From: Streptomyces sp. NBC_01210 | Lineage (GTDB): Bacteria > Actinomycetota > Actinomycetes > Streptomycetales > Streptomycetaceae | Direction of reading: 5' to 3' | Assembly: GCF_036010325.1 (NCBI RefSeq) | Contig: NZ_CP108549.1 | Span: 3,720,001-3,784,000 of the forward strand | DNA: 64,000 nucleotides | In this document: positions 34,757 to 42,534 of the stretch, piece by piece | Layout: each line of letters starts with the position of its first letter | Position numbering within the stretch: position 1 is the stretch's first letter | The notes under the pieces: generated by a model | The model's input: only the letters and a program-made list of their open reading frames with translations | Database searches by the model: none | Told to the model about the DNA's origin: nothing | Made by a program: the position numbers and the translations under genes

Positions 34757-34810
34757 GTGCCTCGGCTCTTCGCTGTGCCTCGGCTCTTCGCCGTGCCTCA
34801 GCTCTTCTCG
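34757..34810. repeat. 18-bp repeats duplicating the end of the response regulator gene
   Basis: Copies start at 34757, 34775 and 34793 with unit GTGCCTCGGCTCTTCGCT. The third, variant copy includes the stop codon and last codons of the response regulator, so the 3' end of that gene has been duplicated into the spacer. Confidence 0.8.
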
Positions 34811-35475
34811 AAGCGGAAGCCCACTCCCCGGACCGTGGCGATGTAGCGCGGGTTCGCCGCGTCGTCGCCGAGCTTCTTGCGCAGCCACGAGATGTGCATG
34901 TCCAGCGTCTTGGTGGACGACCACCACGTGGTGTCCCAGACCTCGCGCATCAGTTGGTCGCGGGTGACCACCCGGCCCGCGTCCCTGACCAGGACCCGCA
35001 GCAGGTCGAACTCCTTGGCCGTGAGCTGGAGCTCCTCGTCGCCCATCCAGGCCCGGTGCGACTCGACGTCGATCCGTACGCCGTGGGTGGCGGGCGCCGG
35101 GACGTGCTCGGCGGCGCCGCGCCGCAGCAGGGCCCGTACCCGGGCGAGCAGCTCGGCGAGGCGGAACGGCTTGGTGACGTAGTCGTCGGCGCCGGCGTCC
35201 AGGCCCACCACGGTGTCCACTTCGTCGGCGCGGGCGGTCAGCACCAGGACGGGCACGGTGTGGCCCTCGGCACGCAGCCGTCTGGCGACCTCCAGGCCGT
35301 CCATGCCGGGCAGCCCGAGGTCGAGGACGACGAGGTCCACGCCGCCGACAAGTCCGGCTTCGAGCGCGGTCGGACCGTCTTCGCGCACCTCGACCTCGTA
35401 CCCCTCCCGACGTAGGGCGCGGGCCAGCGGCTCCGAGATGGAAGCGTCGTCCTCGGCGAGCAGTACACGGGTCAT
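34798..35475 (-). CDS. OmpR/PhoB-family response regulator
   Basis: A 225-residue regulator. The receiver domain (1-118) has the acidic pocket E8/D9/D10, the phosphoacceptor D52 in LVVLDLGLPGMDG, the Thr of LTARAD and the Lys of VTKPF. A winged-helix DNA-binding domain (about 130-222) follows, with LTAKEFDLL, a WWSSTKTLDMHISWLRKK recognition region and IATVRGVGFRF. It precedes its kinase partner. Adjacent Trp residues in the wing region are a small oddity. Targets are unknown. Confidence 0.94.
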   Translation of the reverse strand: MTRVLLAEDDASISEPLARALRREGYEVEVREDGPTALEAGLVGGVDLVVLDLGLPGMDGLEVARRLRAEGHTVPVLVLTARADEVDTVVGLDAGADDYVTKPFRLAELLARVRALLRRGAAEHVPAPATHGVRIDVESHRAWMGDEELQLTAKEFDLLRVLVRDAGRVVTRDQLMREVWDTTWWSSTKTLDMHISWLRKKLGDDAANPRYIATVRGVGFRFEKS

Positions 35476-35618
35476 GTGGGTGATGGTAGTCCGCGCGACT
35501 CGCAGGTTGGGGCTTGATCGTCAAGGCCTGCGGGTCTGGGATGCAATCATGGTTGCCGCCTTCGAATCAGGGCAGCGGTTCCATTAAATCCTGTGATCCA
35601 TGTCTCAAGTCCTTCCAT

Positions 35619-35747
35619 ATGCCACTGTGTCGTGACGTATGGTGGCGAGAAGCCTGTGCACTACACGGGACCTTTGGCCTGCTGAGCGCGCCAAGGGTCT
35701 CTTTTCTGCGCGAGGTTGGCCCTGCCGGCCTCGAAGACAGTGAATGA
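35619..35747 (+). CDS. Candidate 42-aa leader peptide upstream of the POT transporter
   Basis: The frame begins MPLCRDVWWREACALHG and ends with TGA at 35747, 195 bp before the transporter ATG. It contains a Trp pair and two Cys codons, and it overlaps a terminator-like hairpin (35669-35705). There is no strong ribosome site, but TAAAT at 35586 could be part of a -10 for a near-leaderless transcript. It is a candidate attenuation leader only. Confidence 0.35.
   Translation: MPLCRDVWWREACALHGTFGLLSAPRVSFLREVGPAGLEDSE
35669..35705 (+). terminator. Terminator/attenuator hairpin with U-tract before the POT gene
   Basis: The 10-bp stem (35669-35678 with 35690-35699, one wobble pair) is followed by TCTTTT, a rare good intrinsic terminator in this GC-rich genome. 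It stands on the sense strand upstream of the transporter, where it could only attenuate that gene or end a short leader RNA. Confidence 0.55.
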
Positions 35748-35942
35748 CCGATGGACCGGGCCTGGTGCGCGACACAGCGCGCGAGGCGTGGATCCCGGTG
35801 CGGACTGTCCCTCGGCTCCCGCTTCTGCGGAGCGAACCCCTCAGGCGTGGGGTGGGGCACATCCGTTGCCGGTGCCGGCCACCCCCACACCGGGCGCGTA
35901 CCGCTCACAAAGCAGCGCGTCCCGACCAAGCAAGGATCGACC

Positions 35943-37448
35943 ATGGCGTCCAGCCTGACGAAGGACACCGCCGGGGCTCCCTCTGGCGAGAAGACCTTCT
36001 TCGGCCACCCCCGCGGTATGGCCACCCTCTTCATGACGGAGATGTGGGAGCGCTTTTCCTGGTATGGAATGCGCGGAATTCTCACCCTCTACCTGGTGGC
36101 CTCCGTCCTCGACGGACCGCTCCAGGGCCGCGAGGCGCTCGCCGCCTCGATCTACGGTGTCTACAACGCCGTCGTCTACATGGCTGCCATGCCCGGCGGC
36201 TGGGTCGCGGACCGCCTCTGGGGCGCGCGCAAGTCCGTTCTCGTCGGCGGCATCGTCATCGCGCTGGGCCACTTCACCCTCGCGATCCCGAACAACACCG
36301 CCTTCTTCGTCGGTCTCGCGCTGATCGCGATCGGCACCGGTCTGCTGAAGCCGAACATCTCCGCGATGGTCGGCGGCCTCTACGAGGGCCAGTCCAGCGC
36401 CCGCCGCGACGCCGGTTTCACCCTCTTCTACATGGCGATCAACATCGGCGGTATGGCCGCCCCGCTGGTCGTCGGCTACCTCGGCGAGAACGTCAACTGG
36501 CACCTCGGCTTCGCAGTCGCCGGTATCGGCATGGCTCTTGCCGTCGTCCAGTACGTCCTGGGCGGCCGCCACCTCGGTGATATCGGCAAGGAGCCGGCCA
36601 AGCCGGCGTCGCCGGAGGAGAAGCGCGCTGTTCTGCGCAAGGTCGGACTGTGGAGCGGCCTCGCCGTCCTCGCGCTGGTGGCCGACATCGTCGTGGGCAC
36701 GTACGACATCGAGCACATCGTCAACGTCCTGGCCATCCTCGGCATCGTCGTGCCGATCGTGTACTTCATCACGATCTTCCGGGACCCGGCTCTCACGAAC
36801 GAGGATCGGCCGAAGATCAAGGCGTACGTGTGGTTCTTCGTGACCGCCGTGCTGTTCTGGATGATCTACGACCAGTCCGGCTCACTGCTGACGATCTTCG
36901 CCAACAACAAGACGGACCGCATGATCGGCGGCTGGGAGTTCCCGGCCTCCTGGTACCAGTCGGTGAACCCGATGATGGTCATCGTCCTGGCCCCCGTCTT
37001 CGCCGCCCTGTGGGTCAGGCTGGCCAAGCGCAACCGTGAGCCCAGCACCCCGCTGAAGTTCGCCCTGGCGATGCTCCTCATCGGTGGCTCCTTCGGCATC
37101 ATGGGCCTGGCCGGCGCTGCCGCCGCCAACAGCGAGACCGGCAAGGTCACCGTCTTCTGGCTGCTGAGCGTCTACCTGGTCCAGACCCTCGGCGAGATGT
37201 GCCTGTCGCCAGTCGGCCTGTCCCTGTCGACCAAGCTGGCCCCGAAGCTGTTCGTCGGCCAGATCATGGGTCTGTGGTTCCTCGCCACCTCGACGGGCAA
37301 CGCCCTGAACGGCTGGACCACCAAGCTCAACGCCCCGCTGGGCGACACCCTCTACTACACGATGTGGGCGATCATCGCGGTCGCCGCGGGCCTCGCCTTC
37401 ATGACGGCGGGCAAGAAGATCCGCGCGCTCATGGGCGATGTGAAGTAA
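35943..37448 (+). CDS. POT/PTR-family proton-dependent di/tripeptide transporter
   Basis: A 501-residue major-facilitator protein with about 12-14 membrane helices. The family's ExxERFxYYG motif appears as TEMWERFSWYGMRG (about 29-42), and the PTR2 signature lies around GTGLLKPNISAMVGGLY (about 131-147). It imports small peptides with protons. The ATG at 35943 follows AAGGA. No operon partner is seen, and a large palindromic terminator closes the gene. The upstream 467 bp contain a candidate leader and attenuator, so expression may respond to amino-acid supply. Confidence 0.93.
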   Translation: MASSLTKDTAGAPSGEKTFFGHPRGMATLFMTEMWERFSWYGMRGILTLYLVASVLDGPLQGREALAASIYGVYNAVVYMAAMPGGWVADRLWGARKSVLVGGIVIALGHFTLAIPNNTAFFVGLALIAIGTGLLKPNISAMVGGLYEGQSSARRDAGFTLFYMAINIGGMAAPLVVGYLGENVNWHLGFAVAGIGMALAVVQYVLGGRHLGDIGKEPAKPASPEEKRAVLRKVGLWSGLAVLALVADIVVGTYDIEHIVNVLAILGIVVPIVYFITIFRDPALTNEDRPKIKAYVWFFVTAVLFWMIYDQSGSLLTIFANNKTDRMIGGWEFPASWYQSVNPMMVIVLAPVFAALWVRLAKRNREPSTPLKFALAMLLIGGSFGIMGLAGAAAANSETGKVTVFWLLSVYLVQTLGEMCLSPVGLSLSTKLAPKLFVGQIMGLWFLATSTGNALNGWTTKLNAPLGDTLYYTMWAIIAVAAGLAFMTAGKKIRALMGDVK

Positions 37449-37469
37449 CTCCCCCGCGCCAGCAGGCGC

Positions 37470-37519
37470 AACGACAGAGGGTCGGTGCGAAGAGCTCTTC
37501 GCACCGACCCTCTGTCGTT
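37470..37519. terminator. Perfect 50-bp palindrome, bidirectional terminator
   Basis: Arms of 25 bp (37470-37494 and 37495-37519) are exactly complementary with no spacer. It lies between the convergent transporter gene and the small secreted protein gene. Confidence 0.85.
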
Positions 37520-37556
37520 GACCGGACCGCTTACTCGGCCTCGTAATCGGTCTCGA

Positions 37557-37919
37557 CTACCTGGTCTCGGCCTTGTAGCTGCGCAGGAAGCTGCGCATTC
37601 CGCACATCACCGTGGACTTCTCGCCCGGCTTCTTCCAGTCACCCCGCAGCGTCCACGGGATGGTGTGCTCCATACCCGCACCCGTGCCGCGCAAGACATC
37701 GCAGACGAGAACGACACGGTGCTGCTTGATCGCCTTGCCGGAGCCCGACTTCGAGCAGGCAGAGGTCGCCTTCGGACGGCCCCAGTCCAGGGTGGCCGAT
37801 GCCTTGCACTTGTACTTCGTTCCGGCCGCCTCGGCCGGAGCTGCCGTGATCAGCCCCGTCGCCGTCGCCGCCATCATCGTGGCGAGCGTTCCCGTGGCGA
37901 GCTTCTTCCCCCAGCGCAT
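37557..37919 (-). CDS. Small secreted cysteine-containing protein
   Basis: A 120-residue protein with a clear signal peptide (basic MRWGKK, hydrophobic core, cleavage near AEA-AG at about 32). The mature part is about 88 residues, basic, with four Cys (in YKCKAS, SACSKS, LVCDVL and VMCGMR) that could form two disulfides. I do not recognise a family. It is monocistronic between two terminators. A secreted ligand or inhibitor is possible, but there is no direct evidence. Confidence 0.75.
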   Translation of the reverse strand: MRWGKKLATGTLATMMAATATGLITAAPAEAAGTKYKCKASATLDWGRPKATSACSKSGSGKAIKQHRVVLVCDVLRGTGAGMEHTIPWTLRGDWKKPGEKSTVMCGMRSFLRSYKAETR

Positions 37920-37999
37920 TTGCTTCCTTTCCGCGACCGGACAGCGCGACGGAGGGTCATGTCTCGTCGAGCTGGAGTTCCGGCCGATCAGCCAACTTC

Positions 38000-38019
38000 G
38001 CCTTCGCTCAGGCGAAGGC
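38000..38019. promoter_or_regulatory. 8-bp-stem hairpin upstream of the small secreted protein
   Basis: GCCTTCGC-TCAG-GCGAAGGC is a perfect 8-bp inverted repeat in the promoter region about 80 bp upstream of the ATG. It could be an operator or a weak terminator. Confidence 0.35.
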
Positions 38020-38093
38020 AGCGAACATATCCATTCGGATCATGACGAAGCAACCTGCGCGGGCTGATCTGAGCAACATTTGAGCAAGATCCA

Positions 38094-38127
38094 CTTCCGG
38101 CCCCGGCCGGGCAGGCCGGGGCGGAAG
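38094..38127 (-). terminator. Hairpin terminator of the surface-protein operon
   Basis: A GC-rich stem of about 14 bp with one bulge (38094-38108 with 38114-38127), 20 bp beyond the stop of the LAXTG protein. Confidence 0.65.
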
Positions 38128-38146
38128 CGCACCGCTCAGGGGGATG

Positions 38147-39526
38147 TCAGCGGGTGCCGCGCAGTCGGCGCCACGGCGTGAACGTGAACACCGCGCCGCC
38201 CAGCAGGATCACTGTGCCGGCGACCAGGGCGAGGGCGCGCAGGGCGCCGTTGTCCTCGGCGCCCGTCTGGGCGAGGCCGCCGCTCGTGCTCGTACCGCCG
38301 CTGGATGTGGTGCCGCCGCCGCTGTCACCGCCCGACGCGCCGCCCGGCTGGGCCGAGGTGTCGAGTTCCAGGGAGACGGCCGCCGAGCCCTTGACCGTGC
38401 ACGGGATGCTGATCTTCTGGCCGCCCAGGGTGACGTCGATCGTCAGGGTGCCGGGGCTGAGCGTGGACTTGCCGCTCGCGCCCGGTTTGTACGTACCGGT
38501 CATATCGGGCAGGTCCACCGGCTTCCCCTGCTCCAGCGGATCCTTGTTGGCGGGGCCCGTGACGGGGACGGTGCCCTTGTCGACGCCACCGAGCAGGACC
38601 GCCATGGACGGCTTGAGGGCACCGGCGGGGAGTGCCGCCGGGCTGTTCATGACGCCCTTGGCGGTCTTGACGACCAGGTCGTAACTGCCGCCGTTCTTCT
38701 TGGCGTTGATCGTCACCTTGGAGTTGATGCTCGCCGGGCCCGGCGACTTGCAGGCGAAGGTGACGGCGACCTCCTTGCCGGGGAAGTCGCTCTGGCCGCC
38801 GTCGCCACCGCCGGAGGCCGTACCGCCTGAGGTGGTCGTGCCGCCTGAGGTGGTCGTACCGCCTGAGGTGGTGGTGCCGCCTGAGGTGGTCGTACCGCCC
38901 GACGTCGTCGTACCGCCCGACGTCGTGGTACCGCCTGAGGTGGTTCCGCCGGACGTCGTCGTACCGCCGGACGTACCACTGCCGTCCGACACCTTGATCG
39001 TCGCGGCGGCCTTGACCGTCTCCTTCGGCGTGCACTTGGTGTCGGTGGACATCGGCTTGGAGACGTTGATGTTGTACGCGTCGGGCGTCAGCGTGACCTC
39101 GCCGGCCTTGGTCAGCTTGATCTTGCCCTTCATGTCGGACAGCTTCATCGGGCTGTTCTTGGGGATCGGCGGGTTCGTCCGCGGCCCCTCCATGGCGATG
39201 TCCGCGGTCTGCGTACCGGCCGCCTTGAGCGTGCCGGTGGGCTTCACCGTGTCCTTCTCCAGATCGATGATGTCGGGGTTCTTGGAAGCCGCCTCGACAA
39301 ACCTCCACACCACTTCGACCTCATCGCCGACCTTCGCCTCGGCGGGCGCGGTGATCTCGACCTTGGTGGTGCCCTGCACGGGCGGCAGGCCCGAGATGGG
39401 CGGTGGGATGCACTCCGTCCGGTACGAGACCTCGGCTGCCTGGGCGGGGCTTGCGGCCAGCAGAATCCCCGCGCCGCCGAGCATCAGCGCGACTCCGGCC
39501 GCGCTCATCCTCCGTTGCGTGCTCAC
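38147..39526 (-). CDS. LAXTG sortase-anchored surface protein with two related beta domains
   Basis: A 459-residue wall protein. It has a signal peptide (1-30, ending AQA-AE), an N-terminal beta domain (about 32-180), a Ser/Gly/Thr linker of SGGTT repeats (about 183-245), a second, related beta domain (about 250-385), another Gly/Ser linker, LAQTG at 418-422, a TM helix and a basic tail. LAXTG is the motif preferred by class E sortases of Streptomyces. Both beta domains resemble the single domain of the LPXTG protein at the operon's start (…IPANTPIKINDLTGTY versus IPKNSPMKLSDMKGKI). The GTG at 39526 overlaps the upstream stop (GTGA). Confidence 0.85.
   Translation of the reverse strand: MSTQRRMSAAGVALMLGGAGILLAASPAQAAEVSYRTECIPPPISGLPPVQGTTKVEITAPAEAKVGDEVEVVWRFVEAASKNPDIIDLEKDTVKPTGTLKAAGTQTADIAMEGPRTNPPIPKNSPMKLSDMKGKIKLTKAGEVTLTPDAYNINVSKPMSTDTKCTPKETVKAAATIKVSDGSGTSGGTTTSGGTTSGGTTTSGGTTTSGGTTTSGGTTTSGGTTTSGGTTTSGGTASGGGDGGQSDFPGKEVAVTFACKSPGPASINSKVTINAKKNGGSYDLVVKTAKGVMNSPAALPAGALKPSMAVLLGGVDKGTVPVTGPANKDPLEQGKPVDLPDMTGTYKPGASGKSTLSPGTLTIDVTLGGQKISIPCTVKGSAAVSLELDTSAQPGGASGGDSGGGTTSSGGTSTSGGLAQTGAEDNGALRALALVAGTVILLGGAVFTFTPWRRLRGTR
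38820..38980. repeat. 18-bp tandem repeats encoding SGGTTT linker
   Basis: About nine units based on GTGCCGCCTGAGGTGGTC, with CCCGACGTCGTC variants in the middle. They stay in frame and encode the flexible wall-spanning linker of the LAXTG protein. Confidence 0.85.
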
Positions 39527-40728
39527 GAATGTCCCTTCGTCGTGGACCGGTTCTCTGACGGTGCGGAGTCAGGCGTGAACCACGGCAGAGCCGCCGTGGT
39601 GGTCGTGGTGCTCTTCGGCGCCGCGGACGGCCGCGCGCGGGACCGGGAGCCCGGGCGGCGGAACGTGGGCAGCTGGACGGTCCGGTGGCGGCCGTTGCCG
39701 CGTGGGCGGAGGCGGTCGACGATCGCCATACCGATACGGAAGACGGCGGCCGGTACGACGACGGCCAGCAGCAGCCAGAAAATCGTGACGCCCCACGGCC
39801 GGCCGACGCCCCACGGCTGCTCGACGAGCACCTTGGTGCCGTACTTCACGGAGATCTGGTAGTCGCCGTGTGCCCCGGCGGACAGCTGGACCGGCAGCTT
39901 GACCTGTGCCTTCTGGCCGGGCGCGATGGTGCCGCGCCACTGCTGCTCCTCCCACTGCGGGGCGAAGACGCCGTGCGAGGTGCCGACCTGGAAGACAGGG
40001 TCGCGCACGGGCGCGGAGCCGAGGTTGCCGACGGTGAACTCGAGCCGGCGGGACGGCGGGGCGCCGAAGAAGACGAGGATGCCGGATTCGCCCTCGAGCC
40101 GGGTGGCGGCGAGGACGGCGAGCCTGCCGGCGCCCGCCTGCTGCGGCAGCGGTGCGGTGGGGTGACCGGCGACGGTGAACGAGGCGTCGACGACGGCCTG
40201 TTCACCGGTCACGGTCGCTACGTGCACCACGCAGGGGCAGGGCTTGGGCGGCTCGGCAACCGGCATCTCCTTGCTGAAGGAGCCCTTGGCGTCGGTGGTG
40301 ACGGCGCGGCCGTCGGAGTTGGCGCAGGCGTTGGTGCCGCCGATCACGCCTCTGCCAGGCACGGCCTGCCCGCAGATGAGCATCATGAGGAGCGTGCCCG
40401 GCCGCCATCCGGTACCGCTGACGCTGATGTCGCCGCCCTTGCCGGCCTGCGCCTGGGAGAGCTTGACCGCGGGCTTTGCGTCGGCCGCGGAGGCGGGGAG
40501 TGCGGGGAGGAGCAGCAGCAGAGGGAGCAGGGCGAGGAGGACAGCGAGGGCGTTGGGGCGGCGGGCGGTGGAGCCTCCCCCACCCCGCCCCTTCCCGTGA
40601 CCGGGGGCAAGCCCCCGGACCCCCGGGCGTTGGAGGGCGCGCGGGGGCTGACGCCCGTCGACCCCAACGGCGTCAGCTTCGCGACGCCCGACGCCCCCTG
40701 CGGCGTCAGCTCTGTGGTGCATCGTCAT
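39523..40728 (-). CDS. Secreted/membrane protein of the surface operon, with repeat-derived N-terminus
   Basis: A 401-residue protein. A true signal-like segment is found only at about 60-83 (ALAVLLALLPLLLLLPALPASA), after an odd Arg/Gly-rich lead of about 58 residues. An extracytoplasmic part follows with a CPC motif (about 165), then a beta domain (LEFTVGNLGSAPVRDPVF), a TM helix (about 315-340) and a basic, Thr/Pro/Ser-rich cytoplasmic tail. The ATG at 40728 forms ATGA with the upstream stop, so coupled initiation there is likely. The lead is encoded by a GC-rich element found elsewhere in intergenic DNA. No family is recognised. Confidence 0.7.
   Translation of the reverse strand: MTMHHRADAAGGVGRREADAVGVDGRQPPRALQRPGVRGLAPGHGKGRGGGGSTARRPNALAVLLALLPLLLLLPALPASAADAKPAVKLSQAQAGKGGDISVSGTGWRPGTLLMMLICGQAVPGRGVIGGTNACANSDGRAVTTDAKGSFSKEMPVAEPPKPCPCVVHVATVTGEQAVVDASFTVAGHPTAPLPQQAGAGRLAVLAATRLEGESGILVFFGAPPSRRLEFTVGNLGSAPVRDPVFQVGTSHGVFAPQWEEQQWRGTIAPGQKAQVKLPVQLSAGAHGDYQISVKYGTKVLVEQPWGVGRPWGVTIFWLLLAVVVPAAVFRIGMAIVDRLRPRGNGRHRTVQLPTFRRPGSRSRARPSAAPKSTTTTTAALPWFTPDSAPSENRSTTKGHS
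40577..40700. repeat. GC-rich intergenic-type element inside a coding region (copy 2)
   Basis: 40577-40597 repeats 10495-10515 with one change, and an 8-bp-stem hairpin (40601-40618) follows. Together with the adjoining CGTCAG-rich palindromes this looks like an intergenic Streptomyces element, but here it is translated as the N-terminal lead of a membrane protein. Confidence 0.6.
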
Positions 40729-41660
40729 GTTCCTGACCTCGCCAAGTGCCGGTCGTTGTCCGTCTGTTCAGAGGTCGGATCGGGGGCCGGGGGGTGGCGT
40801 CGGCGCCGCACCCACCACAGCGTCGTCACGGACGTGGTGAGCAGAGCCGCGACCGCGCCCCCCACCGCCCTCCAGGGGACGAAGGCCGCCGATACCGAGG
40901 CCTCGGCCCTCGCGTCGCCCGATGCCGTCGCCTCGATGTGGACGGTCACCTTGTTCAGCGAGGGAGGATCGGTCCACTTCTCGGTGATCCTGACGCGCTG
41001 GGCCGGGAGCAGTTCCACCGGCAGCGTCCGCGGCGCCCGGCGCAGCACCTGCCCGAACAGACCGTCCGCGCGGAACGCGACTTGCGGGGTCAGCGCCGTA
41101 TTGCCGCGGTTCACCAGGCTGTAGCGGATCGCGCCGCCGGAGACCGCCACGTCCTCGACCGTGAGCGCCGCCAGCGTGGGGCCGCTCACCCGCAGCTGGA
41201 TCCGTACGCCCGCCTCACGGCCGCCGGACTCCGCCACAACCGCGCCCGGATGGTCGCCGGGGAGTGCGCCCGGAGGGACCGTGACCGAGAAGGGGACCTC
41301 CGCCCTGGTGCGGGGCGGGACCGTCACCCGGTTCGCGGCGAGCGTGATCCAGGTGCCCGCGTCCTTGGACTGCCGCGCGCCCCGTACCGCGGGCGCGCCA
41401 CCCGCGGTGTTGAACATATCGGCGGACCTGAGCCGGACGGCGAGCGGCTTCGCGCCCCGGTTCGTCACGGAGAGCTTGTCCTCGAGGACGGTGCCGGGCA
41501 CGCCTTCCATATAGATGTACGGTCTGCCTCCGCCCGCCGCCGGTTCCGCCGTCCACGTCGGCTCGCCGGACGCCCACGCGGCAGGGGCGCACAGCCCACA
41601 GAGCGCGCACAGCAGCACGGCGACGGCGAGGGCGACGGCGAGGCGTGCGCGCACGTGCAC
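40725..41660 (-). CDS. DUF916/WxL-interacting-like membrane-anchored surface protein
   Basis: A 311-residue exported protein. It has a signal peptide (1-31), two beta-sandwich regions (about 35-130 and 135-250), one C-terminal TM helix (about 265-287) and a basic tail. RPYIYMEGVPGTVLEDKLSVTNRG and PPGALPGDHPGAVVAE resemble the peptidoglycan-binding domain of DUF916 proteins, which in Firmicutes pair with WxL surface proteins. The GTG at 41660 begins 4 bp after the LPXTG gene, and its stop overlaps the next ATG, so all four genes form one operon. Confidence 0.75.
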   Translation of the reverse strand: MHVRARLAVALAVAVLLCALCGLCAPAAWASGEPTWTAEPAAGGGRPYIYMEGVPGTVLEDKLSVTNRGAKPLAVRLRSADMFNTAGGAPAVRGARQSKDAGTWITLAANRVTVPPRTRAEVPFSVTVPPGALPGDHPGAVVAESGGREAGVRIQLRVSGPTLAALTVEDVAVSGGAIRYSLVNRGNTALTPQVAFRADGLFGQVLRRAPRTLPVELLPAQRVRITEKWTDPPSLNKVTVHIEATASGDARAEASVSAAFVPWRAVGGAVAALLTTSVTTLWWVRRRRHPPAPDPTSEQTDNDRHLARSGT

Positions 41661-41663
41661 GGG

Positions 41664-42359
41664 TCAGCTCGCGGTGCGCTGTCCGCGCCGGGTCAGCCAC
41701 AGCACCCCGGCCGCTCCGGCCAGCAGGACCGTCCCGCCGAGCGTGCCGAGCGCGAGGGCCGAGTCGACCGGGCCGGTCTTGGGGAGTTCGCCGCCCGACT
41801 GGGCGTTCTGCCCCGTACCGCCGTCGGAACCGCCGCCGCCCGAACCGCCGCCCGCCGCCGTGACGTCGAGTTCCAGCGAGGGCTTGGGGTTGTTCCTGGG
41901 AGTGCACGTCGTCGTCGTACCGAGCGCCTTGATCGTCAGCACTCCGGCGGTGAAGGTGACCTTGCCGCTCTTCTTCGGGGTGTACGTCCCCGTCAAGTCA
42001 TTGATCTTGATAGGGGTGTTGGCCGGGATCGCCGCCTCGTTCGCGGGCCCGGAGACCGCGACCGAACCCTCCTCCGCGCCGCCCAGCTTGATCAGTGCGC
42101 TCGGCTTCATCGCGCCCTTGCCGAGCTCCACCGGGCTGGAGGAGACGCCTTTCTGGAAGGACATCGTCAGCCGGTAGCCGCCGCCGCTCCTGACGCTCTT
42201 GATATCGATCGGCGAGACCGCGCCTTTTGGCCCGATCGGAGTCTGACACTGGTAGTCGACGTCCACGACACTGGCTTGGGCGGCAGGGGCGGCCATCAGC
42301 ACCACCGAGCCCGCCACCGCTGCTGCCAGCGCGAGAGCTGTCCGCTTCTGGTACGACAC
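41664..42359 (-). CDS. LPXTG wall-anchored surface protein
   Basis: A 231-residue protein that heads the operon. It has a signal peptide (1-30), a beta-sandwich domain (about 31-165) with a likely disulfide pair (YQCQ and TTCTP), a Gly-rich spacer, LPKTG at 192-196, a TM helix and a basic tail, so it is covalently anchored by a sortase. The domain matches each of the two domains of the LAXTG protein, which suggests duplication within the operon. No sortase gene lies in the window. Confidence 0.85.
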   Translation of the reverse strand: MSYQKRTALALAAAVAGSVVLMAAPAAQASVVDVDYQCQTPIGPKGAVSPIDIKSVRSGGGYRLTMSFQKGVSSSPVELGKGAMKPSALIKLGGAEEGSVAVSGPANEAAIPANTPIKINDLTGTYTPKKSGKVTFTAGVLTIKALGTTTTCTPRNNPKPSLELDVTAAGGGSGGGGSDGGTGQNAQSGGELPKTGPVDSALALGTLGGTVLLAGAAGVLWLTRRGQRTAS

Positions 42360-42379
42360 CTCGAGTTCCCCTCAGGCCG

Positions 42380-42411
42380 GAAGTTACTGCCTGATGTCGC
42401 CGAAGTTACTG
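42380..42411. promoter_or_regulatory. Direct repeat GAAGTTACTG upstream of the surface operon
   Basis: Two exact 10-bp copies (42380-42389, 42402-42411) lie 22 bp apart, about two helical turns, 20-50 bp before the LPXTG start. The spacing suits a dimeric activator or repressor. Confidence 0.55.
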
Positions 42412-42468
42412 ACGACACATCAGATCGGGCGCTCAAGGTACGCCTGGGACCTTGGGGAGGGAAGACAA

Positions 42469-42493
42469 AGAGCACGCCGTATTGACGTGCTCT
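42469..42493 (-). terminator. Hairpin terminator after the RsbW-like gene
   Basis: Perfect 8-bp stem (42469-42476 and 42486-42493) with a 9-nt loop, 42 bp past the stop of the ATP-binding protein. Confidence 0.6.
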
Positions 42494-42534
42494 ACAAGAG
42501 ATTCAAAACCTGCCGTGGACCGCTACCCGCGGCA

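Noticed and set aside
35476..35942. Metabolite riboswitch before the POT gene
   Set aside because: No consensus core of a known riboswitch class is visible; only a leader frame and a terminator-like hairpin can be supported.
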